In this document: positions 1 to 7,566 of the stretch, piece by piece
How positions within the stretch are numbered: position 1 is the stretch's first letter
Layout of the letters: the number at the start of each line of letters is the position of its first letter
Source of the DNA: an uncultured Lachnospiraceae bacterium
Lineage (GTDB): Bacteria > Bacillota > Clostridia > Lachnospirales > Lachnospiraceae
Direction: 5' to 3'
Assembly: GCA_902489645.1 (NCBI GenBank)
Contig: CABUAW010000047.1
Coordinates: 1-18,880, forward strand
Length of the DNA stretch: 18,880 nucleotides
Notes under the pieces: generated by a model
What the model saw: only the letters and a program-made list of their open reading frames with translations
Databases searched by the model: none
What the model was told of the DNA's origin: nothing
Program-made: the position numbers and the translations under genes

Positions 1-1
1 C

Positions 2-1162
2 TATCTGAGCTGGACGGCAATCCGCCTGCTGGCCGGGGGCGAGACGTTGGATATCCGGACGATTCCCGCCGCCATCGGCGGCGATATGTCCAAGCGCCGG
101 GGTGTCATTCTGGCGAAATCCATTCCTGCCAAAGCCTTCGGCGTGACTACCGGGGAACCGATTACCGACGCCCTGAAAAAATGTCCCGGACTGCGCATCA
201 TTCAGCCGGAGCATGCCTATTACCAGGAATGCAGCCACCGGATGCTGAATTTGCTGGAAGCCTATTCCCCGGATATCCGTCCCTACAGCATTGATGAATG
301 TTTTATGACCTATGTGCCTTTTAAAAACGGCGGTGAAACACCGGAAAGCGCCGCAAACCATATACGTGAACATATCCGGGAGGAGCTTGGCTTCACGGTC
401 AACATCGGCATATCAACCAACAAACTGCTGGCAAAAATGGCCTCAGATTTTAAAAAGCCCGACCTGGTACATACTTTATTTCCGGAAGAAATCCCTCAAA
501 AAATGTGGCCCCTGCCGGTTCGCGAGCTTTTCATGGTTGGCCGCTCCTCGGCTCATACGCTGGAGCTTCTCGGAATTAAAACCATCGGAGAGCTGGCCCA
601 CACAGACCCGTCCATTCTGACTTCCCACTTAAAAACCCACGGTCAGACAATCTGGGAATACGCCAACGGCCTGGAATACACGCCGATTGACACCCGCCGG
701 CACACCGCCAAGGGCATCGGCAACTCCACGACCCTCTCCTCCGACGTCACCGAAACCGCAGCAGCCCGGAAGGTTCTCCTGTCTCTGGCCGAATCCGTAT
801 CCTCCCGTCTCCGCGCGGCCGGACAATGTGCCGGTATGGTCAATGTGGAAATCAAATACAGTGATTTTTCTGTCATCTCCCATCAGACCCAGCTTTTGAC
901 GCCAAGCCAGAATACCAATACTCTTTATCAATATGCCTGCCGGTTATTTGACGAAGCATGGAACGGCCAGCCCATCCGTTTACTCGGAATCCGCACTTCC
1001 AAGCTTTCCGATGCGGCCGCCGTCCAAATGAATCTTTTCGATACGGCAGAAAATGAAAAGCTTCAAAAGTTGGATAAGGCTCTGGATGAAATCCGTCAGA
1101 AATACGGAAAAACTGCCGTTGTCCGCGGCAGCTTCCTGAAAAACAAAGACAATTTAAGTTGA
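2..1162 (+). CDS. Y-family DNA polymerase (DinB/UmuC-like), 5' end cut by window edge
   Basis: Translesion DNA polymerase that copies past damaged template bases. The reading frame is open from base 2, starting YLSWTAIRLL, so only a short N-terminal piece with the first metal-binding Asp is missing; the TTG at base 47 is not the true start. Family marks are the fingers segment GGETLDIRTIPAAIGGD, then RGVILAKSIPAKAFGV, and the palm motif YSIDECF with the catalytic Asp-Glu pair. NIGISTNKLLAKMASDFKKP follows and leads into the thumb. Near the C-terminus QMNLF fits a sliding-clamp (DnaN) binding peptide. The GG...DIRTIP insert resembles Gram-positive UvrX/YqjW-type enzymes more than E. coli DinB, so no gene symbol is given. 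The gene converges on the flavin reductase gene with 11 bases between stop codons. Family certain; subtype an inference. Confidence 0.93.
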   Translation, partial: YLSWTAIRLLAGGETLDIRTIPAAIGGDMSKRRGVILAKSIPAKAFGVTTGEPITDALKKCPGLRIIQPEHAYYQECSHRMLNLLEAYSPDIRPYSIDECFMTYVPFKNGGETPESAANHIREHIREELGFTVNIGISTNKLLAKMASDFKKPDLVHTLFPEEIPQKMWPLPVRELFMVGRSSAHTLELLGIKTIGELAHTDPSILTSHLKTHGQTIWEYANGLEYTPIDTRRHTAKGIGNSTTLSSDVTETAAARKVLLSLAESVSSRLRAAGQCAGMVNVEIKYSDFSVISHQTQLLTPSQNTNTLYQYACRLFDEAWNGQPIRLLGIRTSKLSDAAAVQMNLFDTAENEKLQKLDKALDEIRQKYGKTAVVRGSFLKNKDNLS

Positions 1163-1173
1163 TACTTTTCATA

Positions 1174-1785
1174 TTATCCGGTTATTTTTTTCACCGGCTT
1201 TTTGTGAGCCGCAGAGCCCGCTGGCTTTTTACGAACCGCATAGCCAAAACTGCCCAAATGCCTGCCAAGACCGTAATATTGTCCATGAGAATAGACCAGC
1301 GGAGCGGATTCTTCCAGATGAAATGTTCCTTTTTCATCCATGTACTGGGCGTCCACATAGACGGCCGTCACCTCGGCCATGAACATATCATGGCTTCCAA
1401 GTTCCAGGATATTCGTCACCCGACATTCGACAGACACGGGACTTTCCGCCACCATCGGTGCATATTTAAGCTCTCCCCGGATTGGCGTCAGATGCATCTC
1501 TTTAAATTTGTCCATATCTTTGCCGGAGCGCACCCCGCAGAAATCTGTCGCCCGCGCTAACTTTTCTGTTGTCAGATTAATAACATATTCCCCGGTTTCC
1601 TGAATCATATGATGGGAATACCGTTCTTTCCGGATGGATACATAAACCATCGGCGGCTCAGAACAAATGGTTCCGGTCCAGGCGGCCGTCATCAGATTGG
1701 CATGTCCCTCTTTATCCGCACAGCTCACAAGGACGGCCGGAAGGGGATAAACCATATTCCCCGGTTTCCATTTCTGTTTTGCCAT
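1174..1785 (-). CDS. Flavin reductase-like, FMN-binding split-barrel protein
   Basis: A 203-aa protein of the flavin reductase / flavoredoxin-like family, which binds FMN and passes electrons from NAD(P)H or another donor. Visible family features are the N-terminal YPLPAVLVSCADKEGHANLMTAAWTGTICSEPPMVYVSI stretch (quoted here as key segments YPLP, ANLMTAAW and SEPPM), the segment YSHHMIQETGEYVINL, and a central conserved region ending in ATDFCGVRSGKDMDKF. The tail after about residue 180 is lysine-rich (KKPAG, HKKPVKKI) and probably disordered. It is the third gene of an operon: its ATG lies 8 bases after the stop of pyrophosphatase B, with an AGAGGATATT ribosome site overlapping that stop region. 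Physiological partner and substrate cannot be read from sequence. Confidence 0.85.
   Translation of the reverse strand: MAKQKWKPGNMVYPLPAVLVSCADKEGHANLMTAAWTGTICSEPPMVYVSIRKERYSHHMIQETGEYVINLTTEKLARATDFCGVRSGKDMDKFKEMHLTPIRGELKYAPMVAESPVSVECRVTNILELGSHDMFMAEVTAVYVDAQYMDEKGTFHLEESAPLVYSHGQYYGLGRHLGSFGYAVRKKPAGSAAHKKPVKKITG
1178..1203 (+). terminator. Candidate rho-independent terminator of the Y-family polymerase gene
   Basis: CCGGT (1178-1182) pairs with ACCGG (1193-1197) across a 10-base T-rich loop, followed by five T at 1199-1203. The stem is only 5 bp, so this is a moderate call. It lies inside the last codons (PVKKITG) of the opposing flavin reductase gene. Confidence 0.4.
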
Positions 1786-1793
1786 AATATCCT

Positions 1794-3440
1794 CTACCCC
1801 TGCAGTGTTCCAACCATCTTAGGAATAAACTGCTTCTTTCTTGATACCATATTGTTGACAAAGACGCTGTCTCCGTCCTTTGTCACTGAAACGCCAAAGC
1901 AGCGGGAAGCCACTTCCAGAGCTTCTTCATCCGAACACAATACCAGCGTGGATTCGTCCAGAATATTGGTCAGCATAAAGAAAATCATATCCAGACCGTG
2001 TTCCGCCTTGGCCTTTGTAAGCATGGTCGCCAGACGGGTGTGAATTTTTTTCAGTTCCCGTGCATCGAGGGAGGTAATCTGGCCGACGCCAAACTGGGTA
2101 TCTCCCGCTGAGAATTTCTTGAAATCCTGATAGAAAATATCGGCGTCGGATTTGCTCTTTAAGTCGCTTCCTGCCTCAAACATCTGCATGCCATAGGCTT
2201 CTACTTCAATACCCGCGATTTTTGCCAGGGCTTCCGCCGCCATACGGTCTAACGGCGTACACGTCGGTGAACGGTACAGCAAAGTATCGGAAATAATCGC
2301 GGAACACATCAGGCCGGCCATATCCGGCGGAATCTCCACCTTATTCTCGCGATACATCAAATAAATAATCGTCGATGTGCATCCCACCGGTTGGCACCGG
2401 AAAAATACCGGTTTCATACTCTGGACATACCCGAGCTTATGATGGTCCACAATCTCCATGATTTCGCAGTCAAATATGCCGTCCACAGCCTGTCCGGCTT
2501 CATTATGGTCAACCAGCGCCACCTTCTTTTTGTCCAAATCAATCAGATTGTGCCGGGTAAACATCCCAAGAACCTCTCCCTGGTTTGCCACAATCGGAAA
2601 GGCCCGGTGACGGTTCTTCGCCATAACTTCCTTTACATCGTCAATAAAATCATCCTGTTTAAAGGATTTCGTATCCTTTACCATAAAATGTCCGACCGCC
2701 ATACTCTGGTTAATCAGACGGGCGGCAATAAACGTATCATACGGAGTCCGAATAATGGTACAGTGATGTTCCTCTGCCAGTTTCAGAATACTGTCATTTG
2801 GCTGGGTATTCATACTGATAATCAGGCAGCCCGCATTCATTTCAATGGCGCAGAGCTGGGATTCATAGCGGTCCCCCAGCATCACCATATCGCCGTCCTC
2901 AATATATTCTTCCATCAAATCCGGATTGGCCGCCGCAATTAAAATCTTACCTTTTTCTACCACACCCTCCGGGTCGCCGACAAGCATTTCCCCGTCCAGG
3001 GTCTCTAAAATATTTTTATATGGCGTCCGGTTTTCCGCCAGCACCCGGCTGTCATAAACGCCCATATAGGTTTTCGCAATATCTCCCTTGGTAATAAGTC
3101 CAAGAAGTTTTTTATGCTCATCGACAATTGTCAGTGTGGATACCTCTTCTTCCTTGAGCCGCTGCCAGGCTTCACGGATAGACATATCCGGCCGGCCATT
3201 ATAAGCCGGTGAAATCTGCACATCCTTCACCTGGGTGCGTACATCCTGCATATACATCGGAACCTCCGCCTGAAATCTGTCCAGAACAAAGGCTGTCTCC
3301 GAATTAATCTCTCCGGCCCGGGCCGGCACATAATTCATTCCGGTCACTTTTTTCCGCAGATAAGCATAGGCAATGGCGGAGCAAATAGAATCTGTATCCG
3401 GATGTTTATGTCCAATGACGTAAATTTTTTCCTTTTTCAT
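1794..3440 (-). CDS. Manganese-dependent inorganic pyrophosphatase B with CBS-DRTGG-CBS regulatory insert
   Basis: Family II (DHH) pyrophosphatase that hydrolyses PPi to phosphate in the cytoplasm; 548 aa instead of about 310 because a regulatory block is inserted. Order: start of DHH domain with metal ligands His11, Asp15 and Asp17 (GHKHPDTDS); CBS 1 at about 61-125; DRTGG domain at about 145-250; CBS 2 at about 255-302; DHH remainder with VDHNE (Asp311), VDHHKLG (His333) and SDT (Asp385); DHHA2 domain ending in SRKKQ (534-536), which binds the product phosphate. All known catalytic positions are present. Characterised CBS-pyrophosphatases are inhibited by AMP/ADP and activated by Ap4A; whether this one is remains an inference. 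Start chosen from GGGAGGATG upstream. Fifteen bases separate it from pyrophosphatase A. Confidence 0.95.
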   Translation of the reverse strand: MKKEKIYVIGHKHPDTDSICSAIAYAYLRKKVTGMNYVPARAGEINSETAFVLDRFQAEVPMYMQDVRTQVKDVQISPAYNGRPDMSIREAWQRLKEEEVSTLTIVDEHKKLLGLITKGDIAKTYMGVYDSRVLAENRTPYKNILETLDGEMLVGDPEGVVEKGKILIAAANPDLMEEYIEDGDMVMLGDRYESQLCAIEMNAGCLIISMNTQPNDSILKLAEEHHCTIIRTPYDTFIAARLINQSMAVGHFMVKDTKSFKQDDFIDDVKEVMAKNRHRAFPIVANQGEVLGMFTRHNLIDLDKKKVALVDHNEAGQAVDGIFDCEIMEIVDHHKLGYVQSMKPVFFRCQPVGCTSTIIYLMYRENKVEIPPDMAGLMCSAIISDTLLYRSPTCTPLDRMAAEALAKIAGIEVEAYGMQMFEAGSDLKSKSDADIFYQDFKKFSAGDTQFGVGQITSLDARELKKIHTRLATMLTKAKAEHGLDMIFFMLTNILDESTLVLCSDEEALEVASRCFGVSVTKDGDSVFVNNMVSRKKQFIPKMVGTLQG

Positions 3441-3455
3441 CTCTGCATCCTCCCG

Positions 3456-5177
3456 CTACTGCTGTAATACGGCGGTCAATTTTGGTATCAACTGTTTCTT
3501 ACGTGATACCACGCCTGCTAAATCAATATAATGTGCTTCTGCATCCTGATGGAAACTGTTCTCCACAAGCATTTTCGCATCATTTCCCACAAAAAGAAGC
3601 CGCGTCGACTCTTTCAATATGTCGGTCAGCATAAAGAAAATCATAGGAATTCCCGTTTCCTGCATCGCTGTCTCCATATAGGCCAACAGCCGGTCCTGAA
3701 CGCTTAAAAGTTCCTCTCGATTCATGGATGTAATCTGTCCCACGCCGTAAGGTATATCACTGGCAACAAACTTTTTATAATCCTGATAGAAAATTTCCGA
3801 ATCCGCTTTTTTGCGAAGCTGGCTGCCCTCTTCAAACATCTTCATGGCAAAGCTTTCAATATCAACTTCCGCAATCTCCGCCAGCTGCTCCGCCGCCAGT
3901 TTATCCAGCTCCGTACATGTCGGTGAACGGAACATCAACGTATCCGAGAGAATGGCCGCACACAAAATTCCCGCAATTTCCTTTGAAACCGGAATCTGGT
4001 TTTCCATATACATTTCATAAACAATCGTAGCCGTGCATCCTACCGGTTCATTGCGCACCTTCACCGGACGAATCGTCTCTACCGTTCCCAGTTTGTGGTG
4101 GTCGATAATTTCCATAACTTCCGCTTCATCCACACCGTCGGCCGCCTGGTCCACTTCATTATGGTCCACAAGAATTACCTTCTTTGTATTCATATCAATC
4201 AGGGTACGGCGCGAAATCATTCCCGTATAATGTCCCTCGTCATCTACGATGATAAAATCCCGATGCCGTTTATTCAGCATAATCGGTTTAATATCCGCAA
4301 CATAGTCATTTTCACTGAAAGAAATAATACCTTCTTTAATCATAAAGTGGCTGACAGGAATACTCTGGTTAATGGAACGGGTTACCGTATAGGTATCCGC
4401 CGGTGTACAGATGACCGCACAGCCCTTCTCCTCTGCAAGTTTGCAGATTGTCCGCGAAGCCCTGGCCCCGTCGCATATAATGATACAAGAAGCCCGGTTT
4501 TCAATGGCGCTCAACTGGGCCTCATACCGGTTTCCAAGAATGACCAAATCATCCTCTTTAATAAATTCATCAATGACGCTCAATGTGGCCGTAGATACGA
4601 CCACCTTCCCCTTTGTGAGACGCTTATTCGCATCACCGACAACCAGCTCTCCTTTTAATGTCTCAAGAATATTTGCAATCGGCGTACAGGCCTCAGCCAA
4701 AATCTGATTATCAAGCACGGACATATAAGCGCCCGCAATATCCGATATGGTAATCAATCCCTGAAGCTTTCTGTCGGCGTCAATGACCGCCAGCGTAGAC
4801 GTTTCTGACTGACGCATAATTTCCCAGGCCTTTTTCAGCGAATAATCTGCGGATATTCCCTGAAGCCGGCGGATACTGATATCCCCCACCTGTGTCCGTA
4901 TCGCATTCATATACACCGGCACTTTCTGATGAAATTTTCTCAAAACATAATTTGTTTCCGTATTAATCTGTCCGGCCCGGGCCGCTACGTAAACCGCCTT
5001 CTCACTTTCCTTACCTTCAATCAGGAAATCCTGATACTGCTCAATGGATTCCCCCTGACTCATTCTGGCAAGAATTTCATTTTTGAGCGAGGCATAGGCA
5101 ATCGCCGAACACACAGAATCCGTATCCGGATTTTTATGTCCGATAACATAGACTTCCTTCTGTCTCTTTACTTCCAT
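3456..5177 (-). CDS. Manganese-dependent inorganic pyrophosphatase A with CBS-DRTGG-CBS insert (paralogue)
   Basis: A 573-aa paralogue of the next gene, with roughly half the residues identical by eye and the same DHH-CBS-DRTGG-CBS-DHH-DHHA2 order. Metal ligands are His14, Asp18 and Asp20 (GHKNPDTDS), Asp338 (VDHNE), His360 (DHHKLG) and Asp412 (SDT); the phosphate-binding SRKKQ is near residue 558. It should therefore be an active PPi hydrolase. It differs by an insertion of about 23 residues (about 34-60, acidic and glutamine-rich) between the first DHH helix and the VAARAG strand. I chose the ATG at 5177 over an upstream in-frame TTG at 5201 because AAAGGAG (5188-5194) sits 10 bases before it and would otherwise be inside the coding region. 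First gene of the three-gene operon. Confidence 0.95.
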   Translation of the reverse strand: MEVKRQKEVYVIGHKNPDTDSVCSAIAYASLKNEILARMSQGESIEQYQDFLIEGKESEKAVYVAARAGQINTETNYVLRKFHQKVPVYMNAIRTQVGDISIRRLQGISADYSLKKAWEIMRQSETSTLAVIDADRKLQGLITISDIAGAYMSVLDNQILAEACTPIANILETLKGELVVGDANKRLTKGKVVVSTATLSVIDEFIKEDDLVILGNRYEAQLSAIENRASCIIICDGARASRTICKLAEEKGCAVICTPADTYTVTRSINQSIPVSHFMIKEGIISFSENDYVADIKPIMLNKRHRDFIIVDDEGHYTGMISRRTLIDMNTKKVILVDHNEVDQAADGVDEAEVMEIIDHHKLGTVETIRPVKVRNEPVGCTATIVYEMYMENQIPVSKEIAGILCAAILSDTLMFRSPTCTELDKLAAEQLAEIAEVDIESFAMKMFEEGSQLRKKADSEIFYQDYKKFVASDIPYGVGQITSMNREELLSVQDRLLAYMETAMQETGIPMIFFMLTDILKESTRLLFVGNDAKMLVENSFHQDAEAHYIDLAGVVSRKKQLIPKLTAVLQQ

Positions 5178-5187
5178 AATATTGCTT

Positions 5188-5194
5188 CTCCTTT
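5188..5194 (-). promoter_or_regulatory. Ribosome binding site that fixes the start of pyrophosphatase A
   Basis: AAAGGAG read on the minus strand, 10 bases before the ATG at 5177. It rules out the longer TTG-started frame beginning at 5201. Confidence 0.8.
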
Positions 5195-5240
5195 TAATCA
5201 ACCTAAGCGTATTTTAGCATATATATACCGTTTCCACCGT

Positions 5241-5286
5241 ATTTTTTTTAAAACAAAAGCTCTGCCCGGATTTCCGAACAGAGCTT
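5241..5286 (-). terminator. Rho-independent terminator after pgi
   Basis: Read on the minus strand, AAGCTCTG (5286-5279) pairs perfectly with CAGAGCTT (5264-5257). An inner CGG/CCG pair (5274-5276 with 5267-5269) extends the stem after a 2x2 mismatch. TTTGTTTT follows. It lies 11 bases downstream of the pgi stop and separates pgi from the pyrophosphatase operon. Confidence 0.85.
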
Positions 5287-5297
5287 GTCTATCATGC

Positions 5298-6647
5298 TTA
5301 CAGACGTTTCAGCAACGCTTCTGTCAAATCTTCATATCCAGGTTTTCCGAGAAGCGCAAACATATTTTTCTTGTAGCTTTCAACGCCCGGCTGGTTAAAT
5401 GGATTTACGCCAAGAACGTATCCGCTGACGCCGCAGGCGAACTCATAGAAATAGAACAATTCACCGAGATAGAATTCATTCTGCTCAGGAATATGCACCA
5501 TCAGGTTCGGAACGCTGCCGTCCGTATGTGCAAGAACCGTGCCGTTCATCGCACTCTTGTTAATGAAATCCACATTCTTTCCGGCCAGATAATTCAAGCC
5601 GTCCAAATCCACCGGTTCTTCTTCAATCAATATCTCATGTTTTGGAGTTTCCACTTCCAGAACCGTTTCAAACATAATCCGGGCGCCGTCCTGAATAAAC
5701 TGTCCCATGGAATGTAAATCGGCCGTCAATGTCACAGACGCCGGGAAAATACCTCTCTGGTCCTTTCCTTCACTTTCTCCGTAAAGCTGTTTCCACCATT
5801 CACCGATATATAAAAGAGACGGTTCATAGCTGCATGTAATCTCTATGGATTTTCCTTTGCGAAGTAAAATATTGCGGATAGCCGCATACTGTAAAGCGTC
5901 ATTCTCTTCAAATGCATTTTCAAGGCAGCGTGTTCTTGCGCTGGCCGCACCGGCCATCAACTGGTCGATGTCCGCACCGCTGACTGCGATTGGCAAAAGG
6001 CCAACGGCTGTCAATACGGAGAAACGTCCGCCAACATCATCCGGTACAACAAAGGTTTCGTAACCCTCTTCTGTCGCCAGGTTCTTTAAAGCGCCCTTCG
6101 CTTTGTCTGTGGTACAGTAAATACGTTTCGCCGCTTCTTCTTTGCCATATTTTGTTTCAATCAATTTCTTGAAAACACGGAAGGCCACGGCCGGTTCTGT
6201 CGTCGTGCCGGATTTCGAAATCATATTGATAGAAAAATCTCTGTCTCCGATGACATCTATCAGGTTGCTGATGTAGGAGCTGCTCAGGTTGTTTCCCACG
6301 AAATAAATCTCCGGTGTCTTACGCTGTTCTTTTGGCAGTATATTGTAAAAATTATGCTGTAAAAATTCAATTGCAGCTCTCGCTCCCAGATAGGAGCCGC
6401 CGATACCGATGACAAGCAAAACGTCCGAGTCGCTCTGAATCTTGGCCGCCGCTTTCTTAATCCGCGCAAATTCTTCTTTGTCGTAATCTACAGGGAGGTC
6501 AATCCAGCCCAGGAAATCATTTCCTGCACCTGTTTTGCTGACGAGAACTTCCTTGGCATCCCCAACCAGTTTTTTCATCAATTCCACTTCATCAGCACGA
6601 ATAAACGGCGATGTTTTCGAATAATCAAATGTAACCCCTTTTGCCAT
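5298..6647 (-). CDS. pgi: Glucose-6-phosphate isomerase
   Basis: Cytoplasmic enzyme that interconverts glucose 6-phosphate and fructose 6-phosphate in glycolysis and gluconeogenesis; 449 aa, the usual length of the Gram-positive form. Seen in order: GIGGSYLGARAA (81-92), SKSGTTTEPA (144-153, sugar-phosphate binding), the family signature DDVGGRFSVLTAVG (203-216), the GES segment with the catalytic Glu near 290, and DLHSMGQ with His311. The second signature GVNPFNQPGVE is near the C-terminus and leads to SYKKNMF with the conserved Lys. The ATG at 6647 was chosen because GGAGG (6656-6660) lies 8 bases upstream; a start five codons earlier would overlap that site. Monocistronic, with its own promoter and terminator. 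Confidence 0.98.
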   Translation of the reverse strand: MAKGVTFDYSKTSPFIRADEVELMKKLVGDAKEVLVSKTGAGNDFLGWIDLPVDYDKEEFARIKKAAAKIQSDSDVLLVIGIGGSYLGARAAIEFLQHNFYNILPKEQRKTPEIYFVGNNLSSSYISNLIDVIGDRDFSINMISKSGTTTEPAVAFRVFKKLIETKYGKEEAAKRIYCTTDKAKGALKNLATEEGYETFVVPDDVGGRFSVLTAVGLLPIAVSGADIDQLMAGAASARTRCLENAFEENDALQYAAIRNILLRKGKSIEITCSYEPSLLYIGEWWKQLYGESEGKDQRGIFPASVTLTADLHSMGQFIQDGARIMFETVLEVETPKHEILIEEEPVDLDGLNYLAGKNVDFINKSAMNGTVLAHTDGSVPNLMVHIPEQNEFYLGELFYFYEFACGVSGYVLGVNPFNQPGVESYKKNMFALLGKPGYEDLTEALLKRL

Positions 6648-6686
6648 AGTGTTTACCTCCATAGTATTTAAATATTCTTATCTATC

Positions 6687-6715
6687 ATAATACCAAATTG
6701 ACAGTATTTTATCAA
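6687..6715 (-). promoter_or_regulatory. Sigma-A-type promoter for pgi
   Basis: On the minus strand a -35 TTGATA (6715-6710) and a -10 TATTAT (6692-6687) are separated by exactly 17 bases. The -10 ends 39 bases before the pgi ATG. Confidence 0.7.
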
Positions 6716-6728
6716 TGATTTAATCATT
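6714..6728. repeat. Short AT-rich palindrome touching the pgi -35 box
   Basis: AATGATT and AATCATT form a perfect inverted repeat around one central T. It overlaps the first two bases of the -35 box and lies just after the stop of the upstream membrane-protein gene. It could be an operator or a weak terminator; AT-rich 15-mers also arise by chance. Confidence 0.25.
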
Positions 6729-6730
6729 TT

Positions 6731-7450
6731 TCAGCACAAAAATTCTTTCAGAACGTCCTCCACAATTTTTGCGTCCACCGCATCATTTTTATGGTTTAAA
6801 TCGCCATCTTCATAGCCTTCATAGAAATACTGACCGCCTCTTTCCCTGCGCCGTCCCGTCCCGGATGCGGCAATCTCCTGAAGCGCCCGCTTATATTGCT
6901 CCGGCGATACCTTTCCCGCCTGAGCTTTATAGTCCTGAGAGAGCTTATTGCCGAGGTAATTGTCCACATAATCGGAAATACTGTCGGCAAGCAATGCTTC
7001 TTTTCCGTTAAAATCCATAAACATCAGCAGACCGCCCAGGACGACAATCCCCAAAACCGACATTCCAAAGATAACGGACATCCGGTAAAGGGCCTCGCCG
7101 CGGGTCCAGCGATACATCAGGCTGCCTCCGCCGACCGCCAGCATCGCCGTCATCAGGAGATAGGGCAGGCGGCTCCAGCTTTGCAGAGAAAACGGTCCCA
7201 CACGGTATTTTTTTATGTAGCGTCCAATCAACGCCCGGGTATCCTCCGGGTGCATACCGATTTTGTAATAACTGGTCACTTTGAGTTTAATGTATTTAAT
7301 GAGCCGCTGGTTCGACGTTCCCATCAAATCAGCTTCACGTATCAATCTTTTGTAAATTCTTCCCGTCATCCATAGGGTGAACAATCCGGCCGCCAGCAGT
7401 ATGGCTTCCGCATACATTGGAATACCTTGTCCCAAAAACCAATTTCTCAT
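6731..7450 (-). CDS. Unrecognised membrane protein with three predicted transmembrane helices
   Basis: I do not recognise this 239-aa protein. Three hydrophobic stretches are visible, at about 12-30, 96-114 and 122-145. A basic, probably cytoplasmic loop at about 31-92 contains SNQRLIKYIKLKVTSYYKIGMHPEDTRALI (key parts RLIKYIKLK and HPEDTRALI). The roughly 90-residue C-terminal tail is polar, with a Lys/Arg cluster (RRRER at about 200-204) and an acidic, Tyr-rich segment (YFYEGYEDGD). There is no signal-peptide cleavage motif, enzyme motif or Cys pair. The ATG is supported by AAAGGAG 8 bases upstream, with a TATAAT-type -10 beyond it. It lies between pgi and mtnN, both separately promoted, so context gives no function. 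Confidence 0.8.
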   Translation of the reverse strand: MRNWFLGQGIPMYAEAILLAAGLFTLWMTGRIYKRLIREADLMGTSNQRLIKYIKLKVTSYYKIGMHPEDTRALIGRYIKKYRVGPFSLQSWSRLPYLLMTAMLAVGGGSLMYRWTRGEALYRMSVIFGMSVLGIVVLGGLLMFMDFNGKEALLADSISDYVDNYLGNKLSQDYKAQAGKVSPEQYKRALQEIAASGTGRRRERGGQYFYEGYEDGDLNHKNDAVDAKIVEDVLKEFLC

Positions 7451-7483
7451 TTTGTGAACTCCTTTCGTTGATAAGATAGCTCC

Positions 7484-7489
7484 ATTATA
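7484..7489 (-). promoter_or_regulatory. Candidate -10 box for the membrane-protein gene
   Basis: TATAAT on the minus strand, 33 bases before the ATG at 7450. No good -35 hexamer is seen at 16-18 bases (best is TAGATT at 18), so only the -10 is supported. Confidence 0.4.
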
Positions 7490-7566
7490 ATATCAACAAA
7501 AAGACAAAATCTATTCAAATTGGTCGGGCATATTTTACATATTTCTCACCCCTCCGGCCGCCGGAT

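Noticed and set aside
4929..5717. Plus-strand open frame of 262 codons
   Set aside because: It crosses the pgi terminator and lies opposite pgi and pyrophosphatase A; no protein family features.
7540..7566. CCGGC/GCCGG hairpin next to the mtnN stop as a terminator
   Set aside because: A 5-bp stem overlapping the stop region and with no T tract on the minus strand.
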